Below, piece after piece: positions 56,784 to 64,000 of a stretch of DNA of 64,000 nucleotides; positions within the stretch are counted from its first letter, which is position 1; every line of letters starts with the position of its first letter. The notes beneath the pieces were generated by a model. It did not search any database, was not told the DNA's origin, and saw nothing but the letters and a program-made list of their open reading frames with translations. Source of the DNA: Pseudomonas urmiensis. Its GTDB lineage: Bacteria; Pseudomonadota; Gammaproteobacteria; Pseudomonadales; Pseudomonadaceae. The stretch is from positions 1,555,001 to 1,619,000 of the forward strand of contig NZ_JABWRE020000001.1 of assembly GCF_014268815.2 (NCBI RefSeq), written 5' to 3'. Made by a program: the position numbers and the translations under genes.

Positions 56784-58208
56784 TCAGACACTGCCTCGGC
56801 GCACATGCTTGACCAGCACCTTCTCCAGCAACTCCCACATCGCCGGATCGGTACTGAACGCCACGTTGAAGCGCATCCAGCCGGTCGCCTGGGCATCGAC
56901 CATGAATAGCTGCCCAGGCCCGAGCATGATGCCTTGCTCCAGGGCATCGTCCAGCAGCGCGGCGCTGTCGGGCAGGGCCGGGTGGCGGGTCCAGACGTAC
57001 ATGCCTTCATCGGACTCGATGAACAACTCAAAGCCCAGCCGGTGCAGATGCCGGCCAACTTCCTGGTGCGCCTCGGCCAGGCGCTGGCGCAGGCGCTTGA
57101 GGTGCTTGCGCCAGCGCCCGTCGATGATCGCGGCATAGACCACGCGCTCCATCACCTGCGAGGTGGTCAGGCCCGAGCGCATCTTCAGGTGCAGCAACTG
57201 CTGCATCAGCTCGGGGTTGGCGACCAGGTAGCCGACCCGCACATTGGGCGAGATGCTTTTCGAGTAACTGCCCACGTAGACCACCTGTTGCAGGTGATCG
57301 AGGCTGGCCAGGCAGGGCTGCGGTTCGGCGACCATGTCGGCGTACAGGTTGTTTTCCACCAGGCGGAAACCGTGCTGGGAAGACAACTGCAACAGGCGGT
57401 GCAGCTGTGGCAATGGGGTGCGCGAGCAGGTCGGGCTGTGCAGGTGCGGCTGGGTGAAGAAGGCGGTTGGGCGGTGATGCGCCAGCAGTCGTTCGAGCTG
57501 GTCGAGGTCGTAGCCGGCCGGGGTTCGCGGCACGCCGATCAGGGTTGCGCCCTGAAAGCGCAGGATGCTCATCAGGTTGGGGTAGCCGGGGTCGTCCACC
57601 AGCACCACGTCACCTGGGCGCACCAGGGTGCGCACGGCCAGGTCCAGCGCCTGGCTGGCGCCATGGGTGAGCATCAGTTGCGCCGGGTTGGCGACGATCG
57701 ACAGTTCCTGTTGCAGGTTCTGCGCGGTCAGTGCGCGCAGCTCCGGCAGGCCCATCGGGTCGCCGTAGCCGGACAACTCCAGGGGGCTGCCGGCGACCTG
57801 GCGCATGCCGCGGCGCAGGCCGTCTTCGTACATCCAGTCGTTGGGCAGCCAGCCGCAACCGGGCTTGAACGGCAATTGGCGGGTTTCGAAGATCTGTTGC
57901 AGGTACCACTCGGAGTTGAACGAGGGTCGAGTGGTGTCGGTTTCCTGATTCTGACTATCCAGCAACTCGCCTGCTGCGCGATTGACGAAGAACCCCGCGT
58001 TGCCGCGGCTGACCAGCAGCCCTTGGGCGACCAGACGGTCATAGGCTTCGACCACGGTAAAGGTGCTCACCGAGTAGGTCGCGGCAAAGGCGCGGATAGA
58101 CGGGACCTTGGCGCCGGGCTTGAGGGTCTGGTTGTCGATCAGCTCGCGTAACCCGTCGATGATCTGGTTGACCAGCGGGGTGGAGGAGTCTGGATGTAGT
58201 ACGAGCAT
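56784..58208 (-). CDS. MocR-type PLP-dependent GntR regulator
   Basis: 474 residues: GntR winged helix (about 10-75, with PSIRAFAATYSVSTFTVVEA) joined to an aminotransferase-like domain (about 110-470) with the PLP lysine in YVGSYSKSISPNVRVGYL and TQPHLHSPTCS. ATG 58,208 is chosen because earlier in-frame starts add residues outside the family. It is divergent from a GABA-type permease; MocR regulators such as GabR control adjacent amino-acid genes, so the permease is the likely target. Confidence 0.88.
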   Translation of the reverse strand: MLVLHPDSSTPLVNQIIDGLRELIDNQTLKPGAKVPSIRAFAATYSVSTFTVVEAYDRLVAQGLLVSRGNAGFFVNRAAGELLDSQNQETDTTRPSFNSEWYLQQIFETRQLPFKPGCGWLPNDWMYEDGLRRGMRQVAGSPLELSGYGDPMGLPELRALTAQNLQQELSIVANPAQLMLTHGASQALDLAVRTLVRPGDVVLVDDPGYPNLMSILRFQGATLIGVPRTPAGYDLDQLERLLAHHRPTAFFTQPHLHSPTCSRTPLPQLHRLLQLSSQHGFRLVENNLYADMVAEPQPCLASLDHLQQVVYVGSYSKSISPNVRVGYLVANPELMQQLLHLKMRSGLTTSQVMERVVYAAIIDGRWRKHLKRLRQRLAEAHQEVGRHLHRLGFELFIESDEGMYVWTRHPALPDSAALLDDALEQGIMLGPGQLFMVDAQATGWMRFNVAFSTDPAMWELLEKVLVKHVRRGSV

Positions 58209-58681
58209 TGGGCTGCCTTCAGGTGTGCATAACGCCAAGCGCCTGCAGGGTGTCGCGGGTGTATTGCATCGACGGCCTGTACAGTGCAGTGCGACTTTCA
58301 TGCCACTGTGCATGGCTCTCTGTGTCCGACATTTTTACATTAGGTGTCTGAGATCGCCAGACACCTTTTGCAGTGCAGGCACACCAGCGTCATGAACAAT
58401 CATAATTTTGCTGCTTTTTCGTCGAGGCCCGCCTCGCATCATCTTTTTGCCAAGTCGAATGGGCTGGAGTCTGGCCGCCGTTCGGCTTGCGCACGCGTGA
58501 TCAACCGGTTCAGTTCGTCCGGGGGCCAGCCCTCGAACGCGTAAGCAGGCCGCCATGGATGGCCTGCGTGTGCCGTGTGCACACCTCCTGCCCGCATTAG
58601 CACTGATGTACAGGTGAAACCGCTAGCCATCGGGGTTTCACGGATTTCCTTGGATAAAAAGAAGCACGGGGTACACAACTG
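58209..58681. promoter_or_regulatory. divergent region between MocR gene and permease
   Basis: 473 bases without a convincing gene. A perfect 9-bp hairpin lies at 58,340-58,364 (aggtgtctg / cagacacct, then tttt). Inverted pieces cagtgcagtg and ccactgtgca occur near 58,280-58,315 and could be an operator. These readings are by eye. Confidence 0.5.
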
Positions 58682-60094
58682 ATGGACGCAACATCCACAT
58701 CCACCGCATCCGCCAAAGTGGCGCCGGAGAGCAAGCTCAATGCTTCGCTCAAGTCGCGCCACCTGACGATGATGTCGATCGCCGGGGTTATCGGCGGCGC
58801 ACTGTTCGTCGGCTCCGGCAGCGTGATCCACAGCGCCGGTCCCGCCGCTGTCCTGGCCTATCTGGCCGGCGGCATCCTGGTGGTACTGATCATGCGCATG
58901 CTCGGCGAGATGGCGACGTCCTCGCCGGACACCGGCTCGTTCTCGACCTATGCCGACCGCGCCATTGGTCGCTGGGCAGGTTTCACCATCGGCTGGTTGT
59001 ATTGGTGGTACTGGGTCATCCTGATGGCCTGGGAAGCTTATGTGGCGGGCAAGATCCTGCATGGTTTCTTCCCGAGTGTGAGTGTCAACGTGTTCGTCCT
59101 GGCCACCACCTTGGTGCTGATCACGGTCAACTTCTTCAACGTCAAGCACTACGGTGAGTTCGAGTTCTGGTTCGCCTTGATCAAGGTGATCGCGATCGTC
59201 TGCTTCCTGATCGTCTGCGGCGCGGCAGTGCTGAACATCTGGCAGTTCGGTGAAGTGCGCGGCATGAGCCACCTGACCGCCGAAGGCTTCATGCCCAATG
59301 GCATCACCACGGTGATTGGTGCGTTGCTGGGGGTGATGTTCGCCTTCCTCGGTGCGGAAATCGTCACCATCGCCGCCTCCGAGTCCAAGGACCCAGCCGG
59401 GCAGATCGTCAAGGCCACCAACTCGGTGGTATGGCGTGTGTGCCTGTTCTACGTAGGTTCGATCTTCCTGATCGTCTGCCTGGTACCCTGGAACGACCCG
59501 CACCTGGGCGAGTCGGGTTATGGCGCCTACCGCCGGACCCTGGAGCTGCTGGGCGTGCCTTACGCTGAGCTGCTGATGAACTTCGTGGTGCTGACCTCGG
59601 TGAGCAGTTGCCTGATCTCCGGTCACTACACGGCCTCGCGCATGCTGTTCTCCCTGGCCCAGCGTGGCGATGCGCCGTCGTTCTTCAAGATTACCCGCGC
59701 CGGTACCGGTGTGCCGGTCTTTGCCATCATTGGCTCGTGCGCAGTGGCGGTCGTCTGTGCGCTGATCAACTTCAGCGAGACCCTGCGTCCGAAAGACGTG
59801 CTGGAAACGCTGATGAACACCACCGGCATGATCGCCTTGCTGGTGTACCTGGTGATTGCCTTCTCGCAGCTGCGCATGCGCCGCAAGCTGATGGCCGAAG
59901 GCAAGGAGATCCGCCTGCAGATGTGGCTGTTCCCGTGGCTGACCTACCTGGTGATCGCCTTCATCGTTGCCGCCTTGGTGACCATGGCGTTCATGCCTGA
60001 CTACCAGATCCTGGTGATCTCCACCGGTATCGCCGCTGCGGTGGTGGTGGCGATGGGTGTGGTGCATCAGATGCGCACCGCCAACAAGCACTAA
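58682..60094 (+). CDS. APC-family amino-acid permease, GABA permease-like
   Basis: Inner-membrane proton symporter, 470 residues with 12 helices. APC motifs include the first helix SIAGVIGGALFVGSGSVI, the loop SSPDTGSFSTYADRAIG, and AFLGAEIVTIAASESKDP in helix 6. Later come VVLTSVSSCLISGHYTASRM and LMNTTGMIALLVYLVIAF. The pattern is closest to GabP. Probable substrates are GABA or similar amino acids; regulation by the divergent MocR gene is likely. An intrinsic terminator follows. Confidence 0.88.
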   Translation: MDATSTSTASAKVAPESKLNASLKSRHLTMMSIAGVIGGALFVGSGSVIHSAGPAAVLAYLAGGILVVLIMRMLGEMATSSPDTGSFSTYADRAIGRWAGFTIGWLYWWYWVILMAWEAYVAGKILHGFFPSVSVNVFVLATTLVLITVNFFNVKHYGEFEFWFALIKVIAIVCFLIVCGAAVLNIWQFGEVRGMSHLTAEGFMPNGITTVIGALLGVMFAFLGAEIVTIAASESKDPAGQIVKATNSVVWRVCLFYVGSIFLIVCLVPWNDPHLGESGYGAYRRTLELLGVPYAELLMNFVVLTSVSSCLISGHYTASRMLFSLAQRGDAPSFFKITRAGTGVPVFAIIGSCAVAVVCALINFSETLRPKDVLETLMNTTGMIALLVYLVIAFSQLRMRRKLMAEGKEIRLQMWLFPWLTYLVIAFIVAALVTMAFMPDYQILVISTGIAAAVVVAMGVVHQMRTANKH

Positions 60095-60114
60095 GCGACT
60101 CGTTGGTTGACGTC

Positions 60115-60139
60115 GGCCGGTTCCCGCAAGGGGCCGGCC
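60115..60139 (+). terminator. terminator after the permease gene
   Basis: GC-rich hairpin ggccgg...ccc gcaag ggg...ccggcc, then gcgtttgttt, 20 bases after the stop. Confidence 0.55.
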
Positions 60140-60156
60140 GCGTTTGTTTGTGGGCG

Positions 60157-60627
60157 CTAATTGTGAGGGTGTTCAGGGCCTGCCTGGTCGAAGCGCAGTT
60201 GCTGGCCGGCGTTCAGGTGCAGGCGTTGGCCAGCGCTGTCGAGTTCGGCGCTTCCGTTGAGCAGGGTGATGTGTGAACGCTTGGCATCGCGCTCAAGCTT
60301 CAGGTTAGCGTCTTGGGTGGCGAGGGTGCCGTGCTCGGTGACGAGCATGAAAGGTCGGCTATCGGTCGCAGAAACGTGCAGTGACAGGCTGCCTTGCAAC
60401 AGTGTCACGCGGCGTTGCACCGGGTCGAATTCGACGTCTACCGCGCTGTCCGCTGCCAGGTGCAACAGGCTGCCATCTTCCAGCTGGCGGGTCAGTTGCT
60501 GGTCGTTGCTGGTACGCAGGTCGGCCAGTTCGAAGGGTTGGTTCATCCATGGCGAGCCGAGCAGGGCGGCGGCGCCGATCAGGGCGAGGATGGCCAGGGG
60601 CAGGGCTAGGCGTTGCTTGCTGATCAT
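60157..60627 (-). CDS. short FecR-domain protein
   Basis: 156 residues. An N-terminal hydrophobic segment (about 6-25, LALPLAILALIGAAALLGSP) is followed by a FecR-type beta domain: LEDGSLLHLAADSAVDVEFD, RRVTLLQGSLSLHVS and LNAGQQLRFDQ. Usual FecR anti-sigma regulators have an N-terminal cytoplasmic anti-sigma part and are about 320 residues; that part is missing and no sigma factor or TonB receptor gene is adjacent. It could be a stand-alone periplasmic protein or a fragment of a former regulator. Confidence 0.75.
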   Translation of the reverse strand: MISKQRLALPLAILALIGAAALLGSPWMNQPFELADLRTSNDQQLTRQLEDGSLLHLAADSAVDVEFDPVQRRVTLLQGSLSLHVSATDSRPFMLVTEHGTLATQDANLKLERDAKRSHITLLNGSAELDSAGQRLHLNAGQQLRFDQAGPEHPHN

Positions 60628-60683
60628 GGTGGGCGGTGATCCTGGTTATTTTTTGCAATGACCTGAGAGCGGCGCTGGCAGTT

Positions 60684-60716
60684 CCGGCCTGATCGCGGGG
60701 CAAGCCCGCTCCCACG
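60684..60716 (+). repeat. single REP element
   Basis: ccggcctgatcgcggggcaa followed by gcccgctcccacg; one unit, no inverse partner nearby. Confidence 0.85.
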
Positions 60717-60809
60717 CAGTCGGCTAGGAGGCAGGGCTAACGTGGGCTGCCCCGCGAAGCGGGCGTATATGGCTTATGCTAGACGCATTGTCCGCCTAAG
60801 GAGTTCGCC

Positions 60810-61586
60810 ATGGCCTGGTCCGCCAACCAATATTCCCTGTTCGAAGACGAACGTACCCGCGCCGTGCGCGACTTGCTGGCCGCAGTCCCTCCTTGTTCGG
60901 TTCACCATGCCACTGATTTGGGCTGCGGGCCGGGCAATTCCACCGAAGTGTTGTTGCAGCGCTACCCCGATGCCCAGGTCCTGGCGCTGGACAGTGATCC
61001 AGACATGATCGCCAAGGCCAAGGAGCGCCCACGCCTGGGCGTGCCGCGAGTGCGCTGCGAGATCGGCGACATCGCCAGTTGGACTGCCCACAAACCTCAA
61101 GAGCTGATTCTCGCCAACGCATCGTTGCAGTGGGTGCCAAGCCACGGCACGCTCTATCCGCACCTGATCGAGCAGCTAAGCCAAGGTGGCAGCTTGGCCG
61201 TGCAGACCCCGGACAACCTCGACGAACCGGCCCATCGCCAGTTGCGCGAGATCGCCAGCCGTGGCCCGTGGGCGGACAAGTTCGCCGACTTCGCGCTGCC
61301 GCCGCGGCACAACGCCGGCTTCTACTACGACTTGCTGAGCCCGCTGTGCGCGCGGGTGGATGTCTGGCGCACCACCTATCACCATCCGCTGGCAGGCGGT
61401 GCAGAAGCGGTGGTGGAGTGGTTCAAGGGCTCGGCCTTGCGTCCGTACCTGGCGCGGTTGGACGAGGCTGAACAGAAGGACTTCTTGCAGTTGTACCTAC
61501 AGGCCATGCAAAAGGACTATCCGCCAGCGACCGATGGCAAGGTGCTGCTGGCGTTCCCGCGTTTGTTCGTGGTCGCTACCCGCTAG
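60810..61586 (+). CDS. tam: trans-aconitate 2-methyltransferase
   Basis: SAM-dependent enzyme that methylates trans-aconitate, an aconitase-inhibiting by-product. 258 residues, family length. The N-terminus WSANQYSLFEDERTRAVRDL and SAM motif ATDLGCGPGNSTEVLLQRYP are typical, followed by LALDSDPDMI and ANASLQWVPSHGTL. It stands alone, with its stop overlapping that of the convergent DUF2784 gene. Confidence 0.93.
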   Translation: MAWSANQYSLFEDERTRAVRDLLAAVPPCSVHHATDLGCGPGNSTEVLLQRYPDAQVLALDSDPDMIAKAKERPRLGVPRVRCEIGDIASWTAHKPQELILANASLQWVPSHGTLYPHLIEQLSQGGSLAVQTPDNLDEPAHRQLREIASRGPWADKFADFALPPRHNAGFYYDLLSPLCARVDVWRTTYHHPLAGGAEAVVEWFKGSALRPYLARLDEAEQKDFLQLYLQAMQKDYPPATDGKVLLAFPRLFVVATR

Positions 61587-61945
61587 CGGCGCCAGCGCCA
61601 GATCACGTAGCCGTACACGCCGAGGTTGAGCAGCAGGACGATCAGGCCGAGGCCGATCTGAATTTGCGGTGTCAGTCCGGCGGGGTAGATCAGTGGCCAG
61701 ATGTAGTGCTCGATGAAGCCGCCCTGGTAGCCGGCGTCGCCTGCGGCGGCGCGCATGCGGTTTTCCCAGTCGGTCAGTGGGCATTCCAGGTGCAGACATT
61801 CCACGGCCAGGCCCCAGGCTACGGCGGGCAGGTGGATCAGCAGGGCAGCGCGCCATTTGAGCACCAGCAGGCCGCCGAACAACACCAGCAGAATGAAGGC
61901 AAGATGCAGCAGGACCAAGGTGTCAGCGCTTAAGCGATAGAGCAT
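61583..61945 (-). CDS. DUF2784 family membrane protein
   Basis: 120 residues with three or four hydrophobic segments: LSADTLVLLHLAFILLVLFG, the adjoining stretch up to CLHLECPLTDWENRMRA, and a C-terminal pair (QIGLGLIVLLLNLGVYGYVI). The Cys/His-rich loop and family length fit DUF2784. Function unknown. Convergent with tam and overlapping its end by four bases. Confidence 0.85.
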   Translation of the reverse strand: MLYRLSADTLVLLHLAFILLVLFGGLLVLKWRAALLIHLPAVAWGLAVECLHLECPLTDWENRMRAAAGDAGYQGGFIEHYIWPLIYPAGLTPQIQIGLGLIVLLLNLGVYGYVIWRWRR

Positions 61946-62007
61946 GATATGGGGTCTTGGTGGGCGAGTGGATCCCTAGCATAGGCTGTTTGCTAGAGCG
62001 CCTGTAC

Positions 62008-62162
62008 CGGCCTCTTCGCGGGCAAGCCCGCTCCCACAGGGATTGGCGTTGTGGCAGCGGGCTGTGTTGGGGCAGTCATGGCCTGTTTGCGGGCAAGCCC
62101 GCTGTCACAGGGGTTGGTGTTGTGGCAGCGGGCAGTGTTGGGTCAGTCATGCCTCTTCGCGG
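62008..62162 (+). repeat. tandem REP array, about 70-nt unit, 2.2 copies
   Basis: Units begin at 62,011 (cctcttcgcgg), 62,082 (cctgtttgcgg) and 62,152 (cctcttcgcgg). Each starts with a REP hairpin core gcgggcaagcccgc and is followed by a shared spacer (gtggcagcgggc...cagtcat). The third is cut short. Confidence 0.85.
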
Positions 62163-62205
62163 GCTTGTCGGGGCGCCGAACCGCCGCGAAGGGGCCGGTG
62201 GGCCA

Positions 62206-63075
62206 TCACAAATCTTCCTGAACCATCTGCAGGAAAGTCGCCACCACCCGCCGCGTACGCTGTTCACTCAAGCACACCAGCGTTTCGGTCAGATGCCGCT
62301 GACAATCTATGATCGGCAACGCGCACACCCGAGCATCCGCGCCAAACTCCGCCGCCGAAACCACGCCCACGCCAATCCCCACCACCACCGCCTCGCGCGC
62401 TGCCTCGCGGCCTTCTACCTGGATCGCCGGGCGGATACGCAAGCCTGCTCGCTGCATTTCCTCTTCCAGCGTCTGGCGAGTCACCGAGCCGGGCTCGCGT
62501 AGCACCAGCGGTGTGTCATCCAGGTCAGCCAGGTTGATCGCGCCACGGCTGGCCCACGGATGGTTGTGCGAAACGAACGCCACCATCGGGTCGCGGCGCA
62601 TCGGCACGCAGTACAAGCGCTCGTCGTCGACATCGCGACCGAGCAGGGCGAGATCGGCCTGGTAGCTGAACAATCGGGCCAGGGATTCGTCAGTGTTACC
62701 CGTCTCGATCTTTACCTGGATCCCCGGATAACGCTGGCAGAAACGAGCAATCTGCGGCAGCACGTGCACAGGTGCATCCACCGCCAGCACCAGGCTGCCG
62801 GTGTGAAGGGCGCGAGAGTCCTGCAGCAACTCGACCGCCTCGGCCTCGCAGGCGAACAACCGTTGCGTCACGCCCAGCAAACGTTCGCCCAGGTCAGTCA
62901 GTTGTACCGAACGCTTGTTGCGGTGAAACAGCAGCACGCCGAAGCGCTCCTCCAGTTTACGCACTTGATCGGAGACCGCCGGTTGGGTCAGGAACAGTTT
63001 TTCCGCAGCGCGGGTAAAGCTGCCGTGCTCGGCGACTGCGTGAAAGGCCTTGAGTTGAGCCTGGGAAACCGACAT
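62206..63075 (-). CDS. LysR-family transcriptional regulator
   Basis: 289 residues. The helix-turn-helix (about 5-65) shows GSFTRAAEKLFLTQPAVSDQ and VRKLEERFGVLLFHRNKRSV; the effector domain spans about 90-289. It is divergent from the organophosphate-type transporter gene across 260 bases, which suggests it controls that gene. Effector unknown. Confidence 0.9.
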   Translation of the reverse strand: MSVSQAQLKAFHAVAEHGSFTRAAEKLFLTQPAVSDQVRKLEERFGVLLFHRNKRSVQLTDLGERLLGVTQRLFACEAEAVELLQDSRALHTGSLVLAVDAPVHVLPQIARFCQRYPGIQVKIETGNTDESLARLFSYQADLALLGRDVDDERLYCVPMRRDPMVAFVSHNHPWASRGAINLADLDDTPLVLREPGSVTRQTLEEEMQRAGLRIRPAIQVEGREAAREAVVVGIGVGVVSAAEFGADARVCALPIIDCQRHLTETLVCLSEQRTRRVVATFLQMVQEDL

Positions 63076-63335
63076 ACCGCCTCCAGTAACAAGCTGAGCT
63101 TATGTGTGAAATACGATAAATCGATTTTTGTTATCAGTCAGCACCTGTTTCCATACCCTTCAACCTCAAGGCGCTGCCATAAGCAGCCCTGAGCGGCCAT
63201 GGCAGCACGCGGTCACGCCAGACTGCTGCGCCATCTGACCCATGACGGGCCACCGTCATGCAGTGCGCAACACAACAACAAGACAGGCGTTTTTTCACAT
63301 TCTGCCGGCACACTTGAGCAAGAGGTCAGACTCAC

Positions 63336-64000
63336 ATGAATCAATCCCTAGCGGCGATCAAACGCTGGCGTGTCCAGATTTTCGCCATTACCTGGCTGGC
63401 CTACGCCGCCTTCTACTTCACCCGCAAGGCCTTCTCGGTGGCCAAGCTTGGCATTGGTGAAGACCCAAGCTTCATGCTCGACAAGGCCGCGATGGCCAAC
63501 CTCGACGCAATCTACCTGGCCGCCTACGCGGTGGGGCAGTTCACCTGGGGCATGCTCGCCGACCGCTTCGGCCCGCGCGTGGTGGTGCTCGGCGGGCTGC
63601 TGATTTCGGCGGCGGCGGCGGTGGTGATGGGCAGCTACGCGACCTTCCCGATCTTCGCCACCTGCATGCTGATCCAAGGCCTGGCGCAGTCCACCGGCTG
63701 GGCGGGGCTGTGCAAGAACATCGGTAGTTTCTTCCCGTCTTCCCAGCGCGGCCGGGTGCTCGGGCTGTGGAGCTCGTGCTACGCCTTCGGCGGCCTGGTG
63801 GCCTCGCCATTCGCCGGTTGGTGGGCGTATACCCTGGTTGGTAGCTGGCATGCGGCGTTCTTCTCCAGTGCCGCAGTGGTGGCTGCAGTGGCGCTGCTGT
63901 TCTTCATCTTCCAGCGCAACAAACCTGAGGATGTCGGCTTGCCTGCGGTGGAGCCAGAGCCGCAAAGCATGTCGCCGGGCTCGAACCTGTGCAGCGTGTG
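63336..64000 (+). CDS. MFS transporter of the organophosphate:Pi antiporter (GlpT-like) type, cut by window edge
   Basis: 221 residues are visible before the right edge; the gene continues beyond. The ATG at 63,336 follows caagaggtc. Family features include AAFYFTRKAFSVAKLGIGED after helix 1, AVGQFTWGMLADRFGPRVVV for the loop between helices 2 and 3, and GRVLGLWSSCYAFGGLVASP. Substrates in this branch are sugar phosphates, glycerol phosphate or phosphonates. The divergent LysR gene is its likely regulator. Confidence 0.88.
   Translation, partial: MNQSLAAIKRWRVQIFAITWLAYAAFYFTRKAFSVAKLGIGEDPSFMLDKAAMANLDAIYLAAYAVGQFTWGMLADRFGPRVVVLGGLLISAAAAVVMGSYATFPIFATCMLIQGLAQSTGWAGLCKNIGSFFPSSQRGRVLGLWSSCYAFGGLVASPFAGWWAYTLVGSWHAAFFSSAAVVAAVALLFFIFQRNKPEDVGLPAVEPEPQSMSPGSNLCSV

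Noticed and set aside
58439..60091. 550-residue minus-strand frame opposite the GABA-type permease
   Set aside because: Antisense shadow rich in His, Asp and Gln; the permease on the plus strand is clearly real.

Overview
The window looks like a Pseudomonas chromosome of the putida group. The evidence is a complete aerobic nicotinate catabolic cluster (nicP-T-F-E-D-C, nicX-R, nicA-B, nicS and an XdhC-type accessory gene), an OprD-family porin, many Pseudomonas-type REP sequences (hairpins built on GCGGGCAAGCCCGC) and high-GC codon use across most of the DNA. Everything here was read by eye; no database search was run.

Region 1 (about 1-21,680) looks like an old, eroding genomic island. Its right edge is a tyrosine integrase (20,048-21,445) followed by a 47-nt copy of the 3' half of tRNA-Pro(GGG) (21,634-21,680) and a terminator. 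The other edge would lie left of the window. Inside are a partial chemoreceptor; an aldehyde dehydrogenase and class III aminotransferase pair; a CycA-like permease pseudogene; an Lrp-type regulator; a RidA protein; a chemoreceptor pseudogene with a large internal deletion; an RpiR regulator; an isochorismatase-fold hydrolase; a glutamine-synthetase-like ligase with an APC permease and an AstE/AspA-like deacylase; an HAAAP permease; an IS481 transposase fragment; and a chimeric gene joining the front of an FAD oxidoreductase to a chemoreceptor signalling domain. A gapless 185-bp direct repeat (1,881 and 18,064) brackets 16 kb of this cargo. The content suggests uptake and breakdown of an amine or unusual amino acid.

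Region 2 (21,700-24,750) holds small membrane and exported proteins, including two near-identical 56-residue lipoproteins and a 27-residue lipopeptide that appears to be a truncated third copy.

Region 3 (24,750-40,060) is the nicotinate cluster. NicAB hydroxylates nicotinate. NicC makes 2,5-dihydroxypyridine, NicX opens the ring, and NicD, NicF and NicE convert N-formylmaleamate through maleamate and maleate to fumarate. NicT and NicP handle transport; NicR and NicS regulate. The 1.28-kb gap between nicR and nicA is a nest of repeats: long inverted arms, a REP pair, ten TTTGGC units and a roughly 200-bp C4A2 array.

Region 4 (40,060-54,350) contains a codB / PucR regulator / codA cytosine unit, a TPP riboswitch ahead of two tenA-type genes, and a LysR regulator divergent from an MHS transporter, an M20 amidohydrolase and an HDAC-like deacetylase.

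Region 5 (54,350-64,000) has an HNH DNase bacteriocin with its immunity gene, a MocR regulator divergent from a GABA-type permease, a short FecR-like protein, a trans-aconitate methyltransferase, a DUF2784 protein, REP repeats, and a LysR regulator divergent from an organophosphate-type MFS transporter cut by the window edge.
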